Below are positions 23,254 through 31,239 of a stretch of DNA of 36,786 bases, in pieces (position 1 is the first letter of the stretch; each line of letters opens with the position of its first letter). Position numbers and translations under genes: made by a program. The DNA is taken from the NCBI GenBank assembly GCA_023393095.1, contig JAEWMT010000036.1, positions 1-36,786 on the forward strand, given 5' to 3'. Below the pieces are notes generated by a model. That model was not told the DNA's origin. It searched no databases and saw only the letters and a program-made list of their open reading frames with translations. This stretch comes from Bacillota bacterium. Its GTDB lineage: Bacteria > Bacillota > Clostridia > Lachnospirales > Lachnospiraceae.

Positions 23254-24372
23254 TTATAACCCCATTGCAATTAGCAATTGATATAAATATCCTATCAAAA
23301 CTCCACTTACAAATACAAACCCAACATATAAACCAATTACTCTTTTTTTCATAAAAGCCATTATTCCAGCAATTACCCATGCGCTAGTTGCAGGACCCGT
23401 TATCATAAATGCCATCATTGCACCCTCACCGGCACCTCCATCCATCAATGCTTTTATGAGTGGAATTGCTCCTTCCCCGCTAACATATAGAGGCAAGCCA
23501 ATCAAAGCTGCCAAGGGCACTGAAAATATGCTTTTTCCGCTAAAAAGAGATACAATTACTGAAGTAGGTACAAAGGATTGAATAAGGTAACCAAATCCCG
23601 CAAAGATTGTAAAGTACAGAAGAATTTGCTTTAGACCCACATCGATCAAGGCTTTTCCGACTTCCCTCATTCGAAGCTTCTTCATCTTTTTCGTAAATGA
23701 ATTCATATTTTCTGATGCTTTTTGGTTTGAAACAGGTATTGAAGAATTGCAACCGCAGGTCTTTACAGATATGGATTGCTCGCTTACCGGGAGCGCTGTG
23801 CTACAACCACAGGCGGCAACCTCTGAAGTAGCGCTGTTGCAACCACAGGCAACCTCTGGAGCAGCGCTGTTGCATCCACAGGTCTGATCTTTTGGACTTC
23901 CAATAAAGCGTAGCTGGTCTTTCAAAAAATTAGTTTTTTTCTCTATTACATGTGTTAGCCCGCCTGAAATCAAACCGATGGCTACCGAGGCTATGGTAAG
24001 TGCAATTGCAAATCTTAAATTGAGTACACCGGCTATCATGATGAAAGTGTCCGGACTCATCAATGGCGAAGAGGTAAGGAACGCCATTACGGGACCCCAT
24101 GGTAACGCTGTTGCAAGTAGTCCAATAACTACAGCCATTGTGCCGCAGGCACATAGTGGGGTAAATGCTCCGAAAGTAACGCTTGCAAGTATTGAAATCT
24201 TGGGCTTTTTGAGAAATGAATCTTTCAGTTTGTCTGCATTGACAAAAACCTTCATGAATGAAGCAGTCAGTATTGCCAAACTTAAAGGGATCCAATTGTG
24301 ATAAAGACTTGTTAAAACTGATTTAATAGTATCAGCCATTAGTCCTGATATGTAATTAATTATTTCTTCCAT
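23254..24372 (-). CDS. ArsP/UPF0718-type permease with Cys-Gly-Cys repeats
   Basis: A 372-residue membrane protein of the predicted permease family that includes ArsP, an exporter of trivalent organoarsenicals. Two halves of about four helices each carry paired motifs: FTPLCACGTMAVVIG (70-84) with Cys74/Cys76, TSSPLMSPDT (100-109), and later GLPLYVSGEGAIPL and TGPATSAW. The loop joining the halves (about 160-225) contains four CGC motifs at 165-167, 176-178, 188-190 and 206-208, not a standard feature as far as I know, suited to binding soft metals. The gene is alone, between GH1 and the WYL regulator. Substrate is unproved. Confidence 0.88.
   Translation of the reverse strand: MEEIINYISGLMADTIKSVLTSLYHNWIPLSLAILTASFMKVFVNADKLKDSFLKKPKISILASVTFGAFTPLCACGTMAVVIGLLATALPWGPVMAFLTSSPLMSPDTFIMIAGVLNLRFAIALTIASVAIGLISGGLTHVIEKKTNFLKDQLRFIGSPKDQTCGCNSAAPEVACGCNSATSEVAACGCSTALPVSEQSISVKTCGCNSSIPVSNQKASENMNSFTKKMKKLRMREVGKALIDVGLKQILLYFTIFAGFGYLIQSFVPTSVIVSLFSGKSIFSVPLAALIGLPLYVSGEGAIPLIKALMDGGAGEGAMMAFMITGPATSAWVIAGIMAFMKKRVIGLYVGFVFVSGVLIGYLYQLLIAMGL
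23749..23880 (-). repeat. Degenerate direct repeats coding CGC motifs
   Basis: Four related blocks of about 33-54 nt, each coding a TCGCN/ACGCN-like CGC motif plus Ser/Ala/Pro/Val filler. The first two are most alike at DNA level (GTTGCAACCACAGG and GTTGCATCCACAGG on the plus strand), indicating recent expansion in this loop. Confidence 0.7.
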
Positions 24373-24596
24373 TTAATCCATCTCCTTTTTTAATTATTAA
24401 CTACATATATAAAGACGATGGATAATTTGAAAGGACGCAACTCGATTTCGTAAGTCCTATAAAGATTTTACTATTATATGGATTAATATAGATAAAAGTA
24501 CCAAACCACTAAGTTTGATACTTTAAAATGCATATAAGATATTATACTTTTTACATTAGCTGAATTGGTTCTATTACGGCATAATAGAAATATTAT
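24373..24596. other. Gap between ArsP-like and WYL genes
   Basis: No gene is seen. AAAGTACCAAAC (24495-24506) and GTTTGATACTTT (24513-24524) form a hairpin with one mismatch, downstream of the WYL gene. It may be a weak terminator. Confidence 0.4.
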
Positions 24597-25520
24597 TCAC
24601 GAACTTTCATTTATGTTATGAGTGTACGTATTTAACATTTCTAATGCTTCCTCCCGTATCTTTTTACGAATATGTTCGGGTTCAAGGACCTGGACTTCTT
24701 TTCCAAAGCTTAACAACAACTGATAAAGCCAAGGATCATCCGGGTATTGCGTATGTACAAGAATATGGTCATTTGCATATATAATATCTGAATCGCAAAA
24801 ATAGTCCTCTACTCGTCCAACTGCATTTAGACTAAATTTCAACTTAATTTCTATTAATTTTAAATCAGCAAACGGTTCTTCTACCACAAAATCTCTGGTA
24901 ATAAATTTCTCCTCTAATATCTTAAGCTGCTGAATCCGCATGATCTTAAAGTATCGAAATCCATTTCTCTCCATACAATACCCATACACATACCAAGCAT
25001 AATCCTTCATTACTAATTGATAGGGTTCTATTCTACGGCAGGTACAATTACCCTTCTGGTCTCTATATACTATTTCAATCTGCTGGTGATTAGTTATTGA
25101 TTCTAAGATAAGTGCAAGGTTCTCTTTATTTACATGTTGAGGTAACCAAGGCATAAAATCAAAACGAATACTTTCGATTGATGAACTGACTTCCTTTTCC
25201 TGAAGAATATGCATTCTTTCTTTCATCTCGTCAAAGCCCACCTGGCTAAGTAACTTCTCCAGACCCCCAAGTAAATCTGTCAAAAGCTTCATCTCGTCTT
25301 TTCTTAAAAAGGTTTTATCTAGCGTATAATTATCCATTAAACTATAGCCACCCTTTGGCCCTATCTGTGATGTAATTGGGATACCTGCAACACTAAGTAT
25401 ATCAATATCTCTTTGGATCGTTCTTATAGATACACCAAATCGATGTGCCAATAACTTAGCTGTTATACTCCTTTCATGCAATAAAATCATCAGTATGCCA
25501 ACCAAACGTTCCAGTTTCAT
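24597..25520 (-). CDS. YafY-like WYL-domain transcriptional regulator
   Basis: A 307-residue regulator. Residues 1-60 form the winged helix (VGILMILLHERSITAKLLAH, VSIRTIQRDIDILSVAGIPI). A central WYL domain follows: IEIVYRDQKGNCTCRRIEPYQLVMKD with the WYVYGYC core, and it closes with a WCX-like extension (DPWLYQLLLSFGKEVQVLEP). WYL proteins bind nucleic acid or small ligands and regulate stress genes. ATG 25520 is selected because GGAG lies six bases before it. It is divergent from the PNPOx-like/DUF5680 pair, its probable target. Its leader is duplicated upstream of the CcdA-TlpA gene. Confidence 0.92.
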   Translation of the reverse strand: MKLERLVGILMILLHERSITAKLLAHRFGVSIRTIQRDIDILSVAGIPITSQIGPKGGYSLMDNYTLDKTFLRKDEMKLLTDLLGGLEKLLSQVGFDEMKERMHILQEKEVSSSIESIRFDFMPWLPQHVNKENLALILESITNHQQIEIVYRDQKGNCTCRRIEPYQLVMKDYAWYVYGYCMERNGFRYFKIMRIQQLKILEEKFITRDFVVEEPFADLKLIEIKLKFSLNAVGRVEDYFCDSDIIYANDHILVHTQYPDDPWLYQLLLSFGKEVQVLEPEHIRKKIREEALEMLNTYTHNINESS

Positions 25521-25588
25521 AATAATCTCCATTCTGCTAAATACAGAGAATTTAGGCGTTAGTACAATTTTTGTAAAGTAAATTGATT
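25518..25588 (-). repeat. Leader repeat, copy 1 (WYL gene)
   Basis: From the start codon outward this 71-nt stretch aligns almost base for base with 29598-29669 upstream of the CcdA-TlpA gene: CTCCATTCTG, GAATTT.GGC, ACAATTTTTG and AATTGATT are shared. On the minus strand it contains a candidate promoter TTTACA-17-TAAATT. Confidence 0.85.
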
Positions 25589-25691
25589 AATATTCGAGTT
25601 TGTTGCCTTTCTTTTATTTTAATATAACTAACAAAATATAACAATGAAATTGGTAAAAACTCTTATTTTTTTAAACTTTAATACTATTTAT

Positions 25692-25705
25692 GACATACAG
25701 CTGTC
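25692..25705. promoter_or_regulatory. GACA-N6-TGTC site in PNPOx-like promoter
   Basis: GACATACAGCTGTC lies in the 19-bp spacer region between TATGAC (25689-25694) and TATGAT (25714-25719) ahead of the PNPOx-like gene. It is a plausible WYL-regulator site controlling the plus-strand operon. Confidence 0.45.
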
Positions 25706-25759
25706 GCTTATCCTATGATAATCTCTATCTATCATTAAAACAAAAGGAGCATATGAACT

Positions 25760-26215
25760 ATGTACAATTATGAAAGGGAGATGGAACGGTTTGAACAATT
25801 TATTAACCATCACCCCATTTGGATTCTCGCTACCGGTTCACAAAATGATATTTCAGCAAGCAGTATGTCGATTCTATATCATGATGCAAAAATTTACTTT
25901 CAGACGGATTATAATTTTGAAAAAACCAAGCATATTTTAGCAAACCCCCATGTCGCGCTATGCTGTGCTAATTATAAACTGAAAGGTATTGCAAAAATTC
26001 TTGGTTCTACAATAGATAAAAAGAATGAGCTATTAATGAAGTATTATCAAAAGGCCCATCCCGATTCCTTTCGACGCTACTCAAATCGTGAAAAATCATG
26101 TTTAGTAGAAGTCACGCTAGAGAGTATGAAAATTTGGGATTATCTTAATGGTGAACCTTTCATAACGGATGTAAACTTCGTTCAACGAACGGAAAGCACA
26201 ATTAAATATAGATAA
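25760..26215 (+). CDS. Pyridoxamine 5'-phosphate oxidase-like flavin-binding protein
   Basis: A 151-residue split-barrel protein: HPIWILATGSQNDISASSMSILYHDAKIYFQTDYNFEKTKHILANPHVALCC follows the usual order of the PNPOx-like fold, in which FMN or a related cofactor sits between two barrels. True pyridoxine oxidase residues are not evident, so it is better seen as a general flavin reductase-like protein. AAGGAG lies ten bases upstream of the ATG. It is followed after 13 nt by the DUF5680 gene and is divergent from the WYL regulator. Confidence 0.85.
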   Translation: MYNYEREMERFEQFINHHPIWILATGSQNDISASSMSILYHDAKIYFQTDYNFEKTKHILANPHVALCCANYKLKGIAKILGSTIDKKNELLMKYYQKAHPDSFRRYSNREKSCLVEVTLESMKIWDYLNGEPFITDVNFVQRTESTIKYR

Positions 26216-26228
26216 GGAGATGATTGAA

Positions 26229-26699
26229 ATGGAAAATGCAGCTTTTATTGATTTTTTAGTTACTGCAAAAAAGAATACCTACGCTATCATTAATGATATC
26301 ACTAAAATTATGATGGAGGATGGAGGTACTGAAGTTAATTATCGTGAAGGACTGTTTTATTATCGAGACCGATACTATGGAGGTGAACCTTTTATCGGAG
26401 AAGAAGTTGTTGTTTATGACGATGCAATAATATGGGGTATGAATTTACGTGGTAAAGTGATTAATCCACTCATACCAATTGAAGAGGTCTATGCCTTTGT
26501 ACGAGAAGCCTTAAAAAACATGACGTCTGATGCTCCGTTTCGAGGTCCTGCCCACTTTCAGATGAATGATTTAAATTATTCCAGTGAGGCAAACGGGACT
26601 CCAGAGCATTTTCATGGGGTGGAAAAAGTATATCTTAAGAATCAATTAATCTATGAATGCTTTTATCATGGTGGATGTGTAGGAAAGATATCATCGTAA
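26229..26699 (+). CDS. DUF5680-domain protein
   Basis: A 156-residue soluble protein. The stretch around FLVTAKKNTYA, then FYYRDRYYGGEPFIGEEVV and DAIIWGMNLRGKV matches the DUF5680 pattern, a domain also found fused to helix-turn-helix regulators. The C-terminus has a His-rich TPEHFHGVEKVY and FYHGGCVG. Function is not known. ATG 26229 is preferred to 26220, because AAGGAG abuts the earlier ATG with no spacing. It is cotranscribed with the PNPOx-like gene and closes at a bidirectional terminator. Confidence 0.82.
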   Translation: MENAAFIDFLVTAKKNTYAIINDITKIMMEDGGTEVNYREGLFYYRDRYYGGEPFIGEEVVVYDDAIIWGMNLRGKVINPLIPIEEVYAFVREALKNMTSDAPFRGPAHFQMNDLNYSSEANGTPEHFHGVEKVYLKNQLIYECFYHGGCVGKISS

Positions 26700-26746
26700 C
26701 GTATCACACCACTTGAGCTGGGCGTACTGCCTTTGGTTGCATATAA

Positions 26747-26787
26747 ATAAAGCTGAACCATTAAGCTTTTTCCCGGTTCAGCTTTAT
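26747..26787. terminator. Bidirectional terminator between convergent genes
   Basis: ATAAAGCTGAACC pairs perfectly with GGTTCAGCTTTAT (13 bp, 15-nt loop). It lies 47 nt past the DUF5680 stop and 16 nt past the stop of the minus-strand aminotransferase gene, so it can serve both. Confidence 0.8.
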
Positions 26788-26803
26788 ATGCCTTAAAGCT
26801 TTC

Positions 26804-28192
26804 CTAGCATCCATGGTTATTCGTACACAGGCCAGCTTCATTTTTAACTTGGTTCGAAGAAAGGTTATTTGAGTATTTGTTGATGTAGTATTTTTTGTTC
26901 TTTGCTATTTTACGAAGAATACTTAAGAATTTGTCTATTTCTTTGTAATTGTTATAAAAACCAAAGCTAACTCTCACCATGCCAGGAAATAACGCATCAT
27001 CTTCCTCAAAATAATAATCCATATCTTCCTCACTAAGACCCAACAACCTTTCACAATATGGATGTGTACAGAAAAATCCGTTTCTAACTGCGATTCCAGC
27101 CTCACCGGAAAGTATGGAAGGCAAAAGATGATGATGTACCCCTTCCAGATTAAAAGGGATCACACTGATTGTATCTTCTTTAAAAGGATCGCTGTATAAT
27201 TTGATCCCAGGTATATTTATCATACGACTAATTGTATAATCATATAAAGCCTTTTCAATTTTAAAGATATTATCCATTCCCACTGATTGAAGGGTTTTAA
27301 TTGCTGCTGTTAAAGCAACTACCCCCATAGCATTGGGCGTCCCCGCTTCGTCCTTGCCCGCAGGCTCATCCCATTCGACACGCTTGTGAGTCACAAGATC
27401 TATGGCGCCTCCTCCTTGAATAAATGGATTGCCTTCCATGAAATCTTCTTTGGGTCCAATCAGGACACCGGCACCAAATGGTGCATACATCTTATGAGCA
27501 GAAAACGCAAGATAATCAATATGCTCTAAAGCATCAAAGCTTTTCATATCAACAGAGGTATGAGGTACCATCTGAGCACCGTCCACAAAGATCTTTGCAC
27601 CGTATTTATGCGCAAGAGCAGCTATTTTGTGTATTGGATTTAGGTATCCTGTTACATTGGAAGCTCCTGTAACGCTCACCAATTTGACGCTGCCCCGGTA
27701 TCTGATAAGCTTATTTTCTAAATCCTCAATCGATAATCTGCCAAATCGGTCGATTTCTACATAATCAACCTTAAATCTATTTCTCCATGGGAGATCATTG
27801 GCAGCGTGTTCCATAAATGTCGAAAGAACCACTTTCTGATGAGATTTTTGCTGGCTTAAGATAAAGGTAAGCATATTAATGGATTCGGTTGTGTTTTTTG
27901 TAAATATAACGATATCTCTTTCTTGATCGGAATTGACAAAGCTTTGGACGATAGCTCTTCCCTGTTCGTAAATATCCGACGATACTTTTGATTTAAACCC
28001 TCCTCCTCTATGTACGGAGGAGTACCACGGTGCAAAATGATTTATCTTCCTAAGAACTGAATATAATACTGGAGTGGTGGCAGCATTATCAAAATTTATT
28101 GCGGCTAAATATTTACCGTCTGATAAAGGAACTTTTTTTTCAACACCAATTATTAGATTTCGCAGGTCATTGTTTGATGGATCATGTCTCAT
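26804..28192 (-). CDS. Class V aminotransferase, cysteine desulfurase-like
   Basis: A 462-residue PLP enzyme of the SufS/CsdA-like branch: NFDNAATTP (33-41), HRGGGFKSK (61-69), FMEHAAND (126-133), FVDGAQ with Asp204, and Lys234 in SAHKMYAPFG as the PLP lysine. Cys375 in RNGFFCTHPYC occupies the position of the persulfide-forming cysteine, with a second Cys five residues on. About 35 extra C-terminal residues end CTNNHGC, adding two more cysteines that could relay sulfur. It is not beside suf or isc scaffold genes but beside CcdA-TlpA, NapH-like and rhodanese genes, which suggests sulfur transfer other than standard Fe-S assembly. GAGGG precedes the ATG. Confidence 0.88.
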   Translation of the reverse strand: MRHDPSNNDLRNLIIGVEKKVPLSDGKYLAAINFDNAATTPVLYSVLRKINHFAPWYSSVHRGGGFKSKVSSDIYEQGRAIVQSFVNSDQERDIVIFTKNTTESINMLTFILSQQKSHQKVVLSTFMEHAANDLPWRNRFKVDYVEIDRFGRLSIEDLENKLIRYRGSVKLVSVTGASNVTGYLNPIHKIAALAHKYGAKIFVDGAQMVPHTSVDMKSFDALEHIDYLAFSAHKMYAPFGAGVLIGPKEDFMEGNPFIQGGGAIDLVTHKRVEWDEPAGKDEAGTPNAMGVVALTAAIKTLQSVGMDNIFKIEKALYDYTISRMINIPGIKLYSDPFKEDTISVIPFNLEGVHHHLLPSILSGEAGIAVRNGFFCTHPYCERLLGLSEEDMDYYFEEDDALFPGMVRVSFGFYNNYKEIDKFLSILRKIAKNKKYYINKYSNNLSSNQVKNEAGLCTNNHGC

Positions 28193-28268
28193 ATGCTACC
28201 CTCATTGTAAGATACAATATAATGTATGCATTCAACTAAGTAAGGGTTAACAAGATGTTTTTCTGCCT

Positions 28269-29600
28269 TTATTCTGTTGCCTGCAAAGCCTGATTAATTA
28301 CATTTACCATTATATCTTTTGTCATCATTCCTGGAACATAGCCGACAATATTCCCTTCTTTATCAATCATAAATGTTGTCGGAAATGCTGAAATGTTATA
28401 ACTTTGGAGCACTTCTCCTGTTTCATCAAATAATGTTGGAAAGGTATAGTCCTTATCCTCTAGGAAGGATATAATCTTTTCTTTTCCCACATCTTGATTG
28501 TTCGGATACTTTGCATTTGATGGATTGGCAATCCCCAGAAATACTACTTCATCCTGATTCAGATTATATTCTTTATACAACTCCTCAATATCTGGCATTT
28601 CCTTGTTACACGGAGGACACCAGGTTGCCCAAAAATTTAGGAATACGACTTTCCCCTTGTAATCAGTAAGATTATGCTCGTTACCATATTGATCCATCAA
28701 AGTAAAATCAAAAGCAGGAGTCATATTTGTTTTTCCACTAGCTTTACTATCCTCTTTTGTAGTTTTATTTTCTGATGTCTTTTCATTATTAGAAGCATTT
28801 GTGTCAGAATTGTTTAATGAATCTGATTTATCTTTTATCTCTTGTGAATTATTCTGTTGATTATTACTGATGGAATTTAAATAACTTGAAACACCATTCA
28901 TCCATCCGGTAAAAATCATAATTCCCATTATTATGAGAATAGCTCCTCCAGCTTTGATCGTATATTTTAAGAACTTTTGTTTTGTCTTTAGAAAATTCAA
29001 TACTTGCGTAGTGAATAAACCAAGTAGCAGGAAAGGAAATAGGAAACCAATCGCATAAATAAATACAAGTATATTACCCATTACTGATGTTGTTGCTCCA
29101 GAAGCCATAATCAGAACTGAGGACAGTGCAGGTCCAATACAGGGAGTCCACGCAAAACTAAAGGTAAATCCCATAATAAGTGCGATAGCAGGATTCATCT
29201 TTTTATCTGTCAGATTCATCTTTATTTTTCTTTCTTTCTGTAAAAATGAAAGGTCAAAAATTCCAAGCTGAAATAATCCTAATAATATAATTAAGATACC
29301 ACCAATTCTAGTAAGCAATAACTTGTTGCTGCTAAAGAAACTTCCTAGTGTAGTAAATGACATGCCTAATATAAAAAAGCTAAATGATATTCCTAAAACA
29401 AAAAACATAGTGTGAAAGAACACTTTTTTTCGTTCATATACAATGGTACCATCTTTATCAACTTTTTTTCCACTACCTGCTAAGTATCCCATGTAAACCG
29501 GTATTAAGGGAATTACGCAGGGAGAAAAAAAAGATAATATCCCTTCTAAAAACACGAGAATAAAACTTATACTGTTTGTTCCTATCAAATCTCCAATCAT
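28269..29600 (-). CDS. CcdA-like thiol transporter fused to TlpA-type thioredoxin
   Basis: A 443-residue fusion. Residues 1-240 form a six-helix CcdA/DsbD-beta-like domain with the paired cysteines in FSPCVIP (Cys28) and TPCIGP (Cys154) that carry electrons across the membrane. A Ser/Asn/Lys-rich linker (245-290) follows, then an extracytoplasmic TlpA/ResA-type thioredoxin domain with WCPPC (Cys328, Cys331) and the cis-Pro loop AFPTTF. It should take reducing power from cytoplasmic thioredoxin and deliver it outside in one chain. ATG 29600 has GGAGG five bases before it. It sits between the aminotransferase and NapH-like genes on the same strand. Its leader copies that of the WYL gene. Confidence 0.93.
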   Translation of the reverse strand: MIGDLIGTNSISFILVFLEGILSFFSPCVIPLIPVYMGYLAGSGKKVDKDGTIVYERKKVFFHTMFFVLGISFSFFILGMSFTTLGSFFSSNKLLLTRIGGILIILLGLFQLGIFDLSFLQKERKIKMNLTDKKMNPAIALIMGFTFSFAWTPCIGPALSSVLIMASGATTSVMGNILVFIYAIGFLFPFLLLGLFTTQVLNFLKTKQKFLKYTIKAGGAILIIMGIMIFTGWMNGVSSYLNSISNNQQNNSQEIKDKSDSLNNSDTNASNNEKTSENKTTKEDSKASGKTNMTPAFDFTLMDQYGNEHNLTDYKGKVVFLNFWATWCPPCNKEMPDIEELYKEYNLNQDEVVFLGIANPSNAKYPNNQDVGKEKIISFLEDKDYTFPTLFDETGEVLQSYNISAFPTTFMIDKEGNIVGYVPGMMTKDIMVNVINQALQATE

Positions 29601-29669
29601 AATATCCTCCATTCTGACGCCAAACTGCGAATTTGGGCTTCAGCACAATTTTTGCAAAGTGAATTGATT
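29598..29669 (-). repeat. Leader repeat, copy 2 (CcdA-TlpA gene)
   Basis: Partner of 25518-25588. The start codon, ribosome binding site and about 55 bases upstream are shared, but the coding regions after it are unrelated. The equivalent promoter here reads TTTGCA-17-CAAATT on the minus strand. Confidence 0.85.
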
Positions 29670-29683
29670 TTCAATTCACTTTG
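29655..29683. promoter_or_regulatory. 12-bp perfect inverted repeat upstream of CcdA-TlpA
   Basis: CAAAGTGAATTG and CAATTCACTTTG flank a 5-nt loop. Half of it belongs to the duplicated leader; the other arm is absent at the WYL copy. It may be an operator or a terminator for the NapH-like gene upstream; no U-run follows. Confidence 0.55.
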
Positions 29684-29751
29684 TGAAAAATCTTATTGTT
29701 CAATCTATCCTCCCATTTATAATGCTGATTTACAAATTTGCATAAGAACTC

Positions 29752-30447
29752 TTAACTTGCCTTTTTACCTTTGTCTTCTTGATCAGAAGTTTCAGCAAAA
29801 TTAATAATATCGTAACCTATTGCGTTTTTAGGACATGCAGTTACACATTTACCACATTGTATACAATCTGGATGACTTAAAATATTTCCTTTGTATTCAT
29901 ACGGTATGATTCCTATGGAACATTTCTTTTCACAAATTTTACATGATACACAGTCTGCCGATATCTGTAAGACGTTTTTACTATTTCTAAATCTTGCTAT
30001 CATGGAAGCAAATGTTCCCATAGGGCAAAAATGACACCAGGTTCTTTGATTATAAAACAAAGATAAAATGATACCTATAACAGTTGTTACAACAATGATT
30101 CTGTAAAATACCATCCCTATCCCATATAAATTGCCCCAGTTATTATAAACTCCAAAGGCAAACATTGTCATCATTAAGATAACCATTACAGTTCTAAATA
30201 AATTGGATTTTAAAAACCTCGGGACTTTTTTGTTATTGCTAAATTTAGAAACCAGATTATCATAAAAGCTTCCTCTCGGACACAAATTGCCGCACCAAAA
30301 CCTACCTTTAAATAAAGAAACAATCATAGGTGCCACCATACAGACAACTGCTGCAATTGCAATTCTAGAATCAAATAAGCCCAAGATTATAAAAGCTATT
30401 AATATTAATGATGAATACTTTTTCCATAATGTCAATAATTTTTTCAT
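29752..30447 (-). CDS. NapH-like membrane 4Fe-4S protein
   Basis: A 231-residue protein with about four membrane helices. Two CX3CP motifs face the membrane surface (FWCGNLCPRGSF and WCHFCPMGTF), as in the NapH/NosR/CcoG-related ferredoxins. Two classic 4Fe-4S motifs follow near the C-terminus: CVSCKICEKKC and CIQCGKCVTACP. Such proteins move electrons between the quinone pool or a cytoplasmic donor and a redox partner. ATG 30447 follows a GGGAGA site; the GTG-proximal ATG at 30462 is less well placed. It is encoded between rhodanese and CcdA-TlpA genes, so thiol or sulfur reduction is a plausible role; no nitrate or nitrous oxide genes are present. Confidence 0.9.
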   Translation of the reverse strand: MKKLLTLWKKYSSLILIAFIILGLFDSRIAIAAVVCMVAPMIVSLFKGRFWCGNLCPRGSFYDNLVSKFSNNKKVPRFLKSNLFRTVMVILMMTMFAFGVYNNWGNLYGIGMVFYRIIVVTTVIGIILSLFYNQRTWCHFCPMGTFASMIARFRNSKNVLQISADCVSCKICEKKCSIGIIPYEYKGNILSHPDCIQCGKCVTACPKNAIGYDIINFAETSDQEDKGKKAS

Positions 30448-30586
30448 TACTCTTTCTCCCATGTCTTTTCTGTTTCGTATTGATTACAATAAACAAATTC
30501 TTATTATGAACTCCATTCATTAACAATATCACCGGCAGCTCCACCATATCTTTCATCCCATAATATAAGCCTTCTATAATATATAT

Positions 30587-30907
30587 CTATTTTTTCTTTG
30601 TTCCTACATAGGAAATTATACCGCCTACAACATTAATAACTTTGAAGCCCTGCTTTGTAAGTATTTTTGTAGTTCTTCCGCTTCTTCCACCTGACTGGCA
30701 CATGATATAATATGTCTTATCTTTTACCAAATATTTCTCTGGATTTTTTAACAGATTACCCATCGGTATGTTTTTAGCAGTTTTTAAGCTTCCGCTTTTA
30801 TATTCATAAGGCTCTCTTATATCAATTAGTTCCACCTTACCAATAAGGTTGTCCATATCATTTACATTAATTACTTTACTATCATCTCTTTTTAAAAAAT
30901 CAAACAT
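30587..30907 (-). CDS. Single-domain rhodanese-like sulfurtransferase
   Basis: A 106-residue rhodanese fold: VELIDIREPYEYKSGSLKTAKNIPMG and the active loop CQSGGRSGRT with catalytic Cys70, followed by GFKVINVVGGI. The six-residue loop and intact Cys support persulfide transfer, as in GlpE/PspE-like proteins. It lacks a signal peptide, so it acts in the cytoplasm. AGGAGG lies just before the ATG. It is first in a run of minus-strand genes leading to the NapH-like, CcdA-TlpA and aminotransferase genes, consistent with a shared sulfur relay. Confidence 0.93.
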   Translation of the reverse strand: MFDFLKRDDSKVINVNDMDNLIGKVELIDIREPYEYKSGSLKTAKNIPMGNLLKNPEKYLVKDKTYYIMCQSGGRSGRTTKILTKQGFKVINVVGGIISYVGTKKK

Positions 30908-31087
30908 ATTATCTTCCTCCTAGGTTTTTTAATTAATATATTTATTTAAGTTAATTTTTTTACTTTCCTTTCATCCAAATTATAATGAATTTCCTATTAA
31001 TATCTGTGACTATATCACATAATATTTATAATAATATTTAAGCGTATCATATTGTATAATATAATTGAATATTCTCTTAAACTGTAA

Positions 31088-31127
31088 AAAAACCTTCAAA
31101 CCGATTTTTCACAGTTTGAAGGTTTTT
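31088..31127. terminator. Terminator hairpin in duplication copy 1
   Basis: AAAAACCTTCAAAC pairs with GTTTGAAGGTTTTT (14 bp). It reads as a Rho-independent terminator on the minus strand, where the flavoprotein gene ends about 110 nt upstream of it. Confidence 0.8.
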
Positions 31128-31148
31128 AAATCTACGACATATTCTTAT

Positions 31149-31202
31149 TTATCTATAACGTTTCATATAAATAGCTCGCGTTACCCATGTTAGATATAAC
31201 GG
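31149..31202 (-). pseudogene. Relic of DUF2812 gene 3' end
   Basis: Minus-strand translation gives LYLTWVTRAIYMKRYR and stop, against LYLTWVTRTIYKNRYR and stop at the end of the intact gene at 32131. Only ~18 codons remain, with no start. It shows that a DUF2812-type gene end was duplicated here or that a paralogue was lost. Confidence 0.88.
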
Positions 31203-31239
31203 ATGACTTAATCAGTTCTGCATCCTTAGATAAAGCTTA

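Larger units (their letters stand above)
31037..31202. repeat. Segmental duplication, copy 1
   Basis: About 166 nt align with 32018-32185 through most of their length: AAGCGTATCATATT at one end, AACCTTCAAACCGA and CAGTTTGAAGG in the hairpin, CTACGACATATTCT, and GCGTTACCCATGTTAGATATA at the other. The two copies flank the flavoprotein gene at 31240-31875 in direct orientation. Confidence 0.9.
30908..31239. other. 332-nt gap dominated by a duplicated gene tail
   Basis: It holds the rhodanese promoter region, a terminator hairpin and the relic of a DUF2812 gene end (separate entries). TGTGACTATATCACA (31005-31019) is an inverted repeat that recalls a CRP/FNR site but has five rather than six central bases. 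Confidence 0.5.

Noticed and set aside
31005..31019. TGTGACTATATCACA as a CRP/FNR site upstream of rhodanese
   Set aside because: Central spacing is five bases, not the usual six, and no CRP/FNR gene or aligned promoter is seen; chance palindrome cannot be excluded.
31079..31127. Alternative AAACTGT/ACAGTTT pairing as an antiterminator against the terminator hairpin
   Set aside because: The pairing is not preserved in the second copy (AAATCTGC), so a conserved switch is unlikely.
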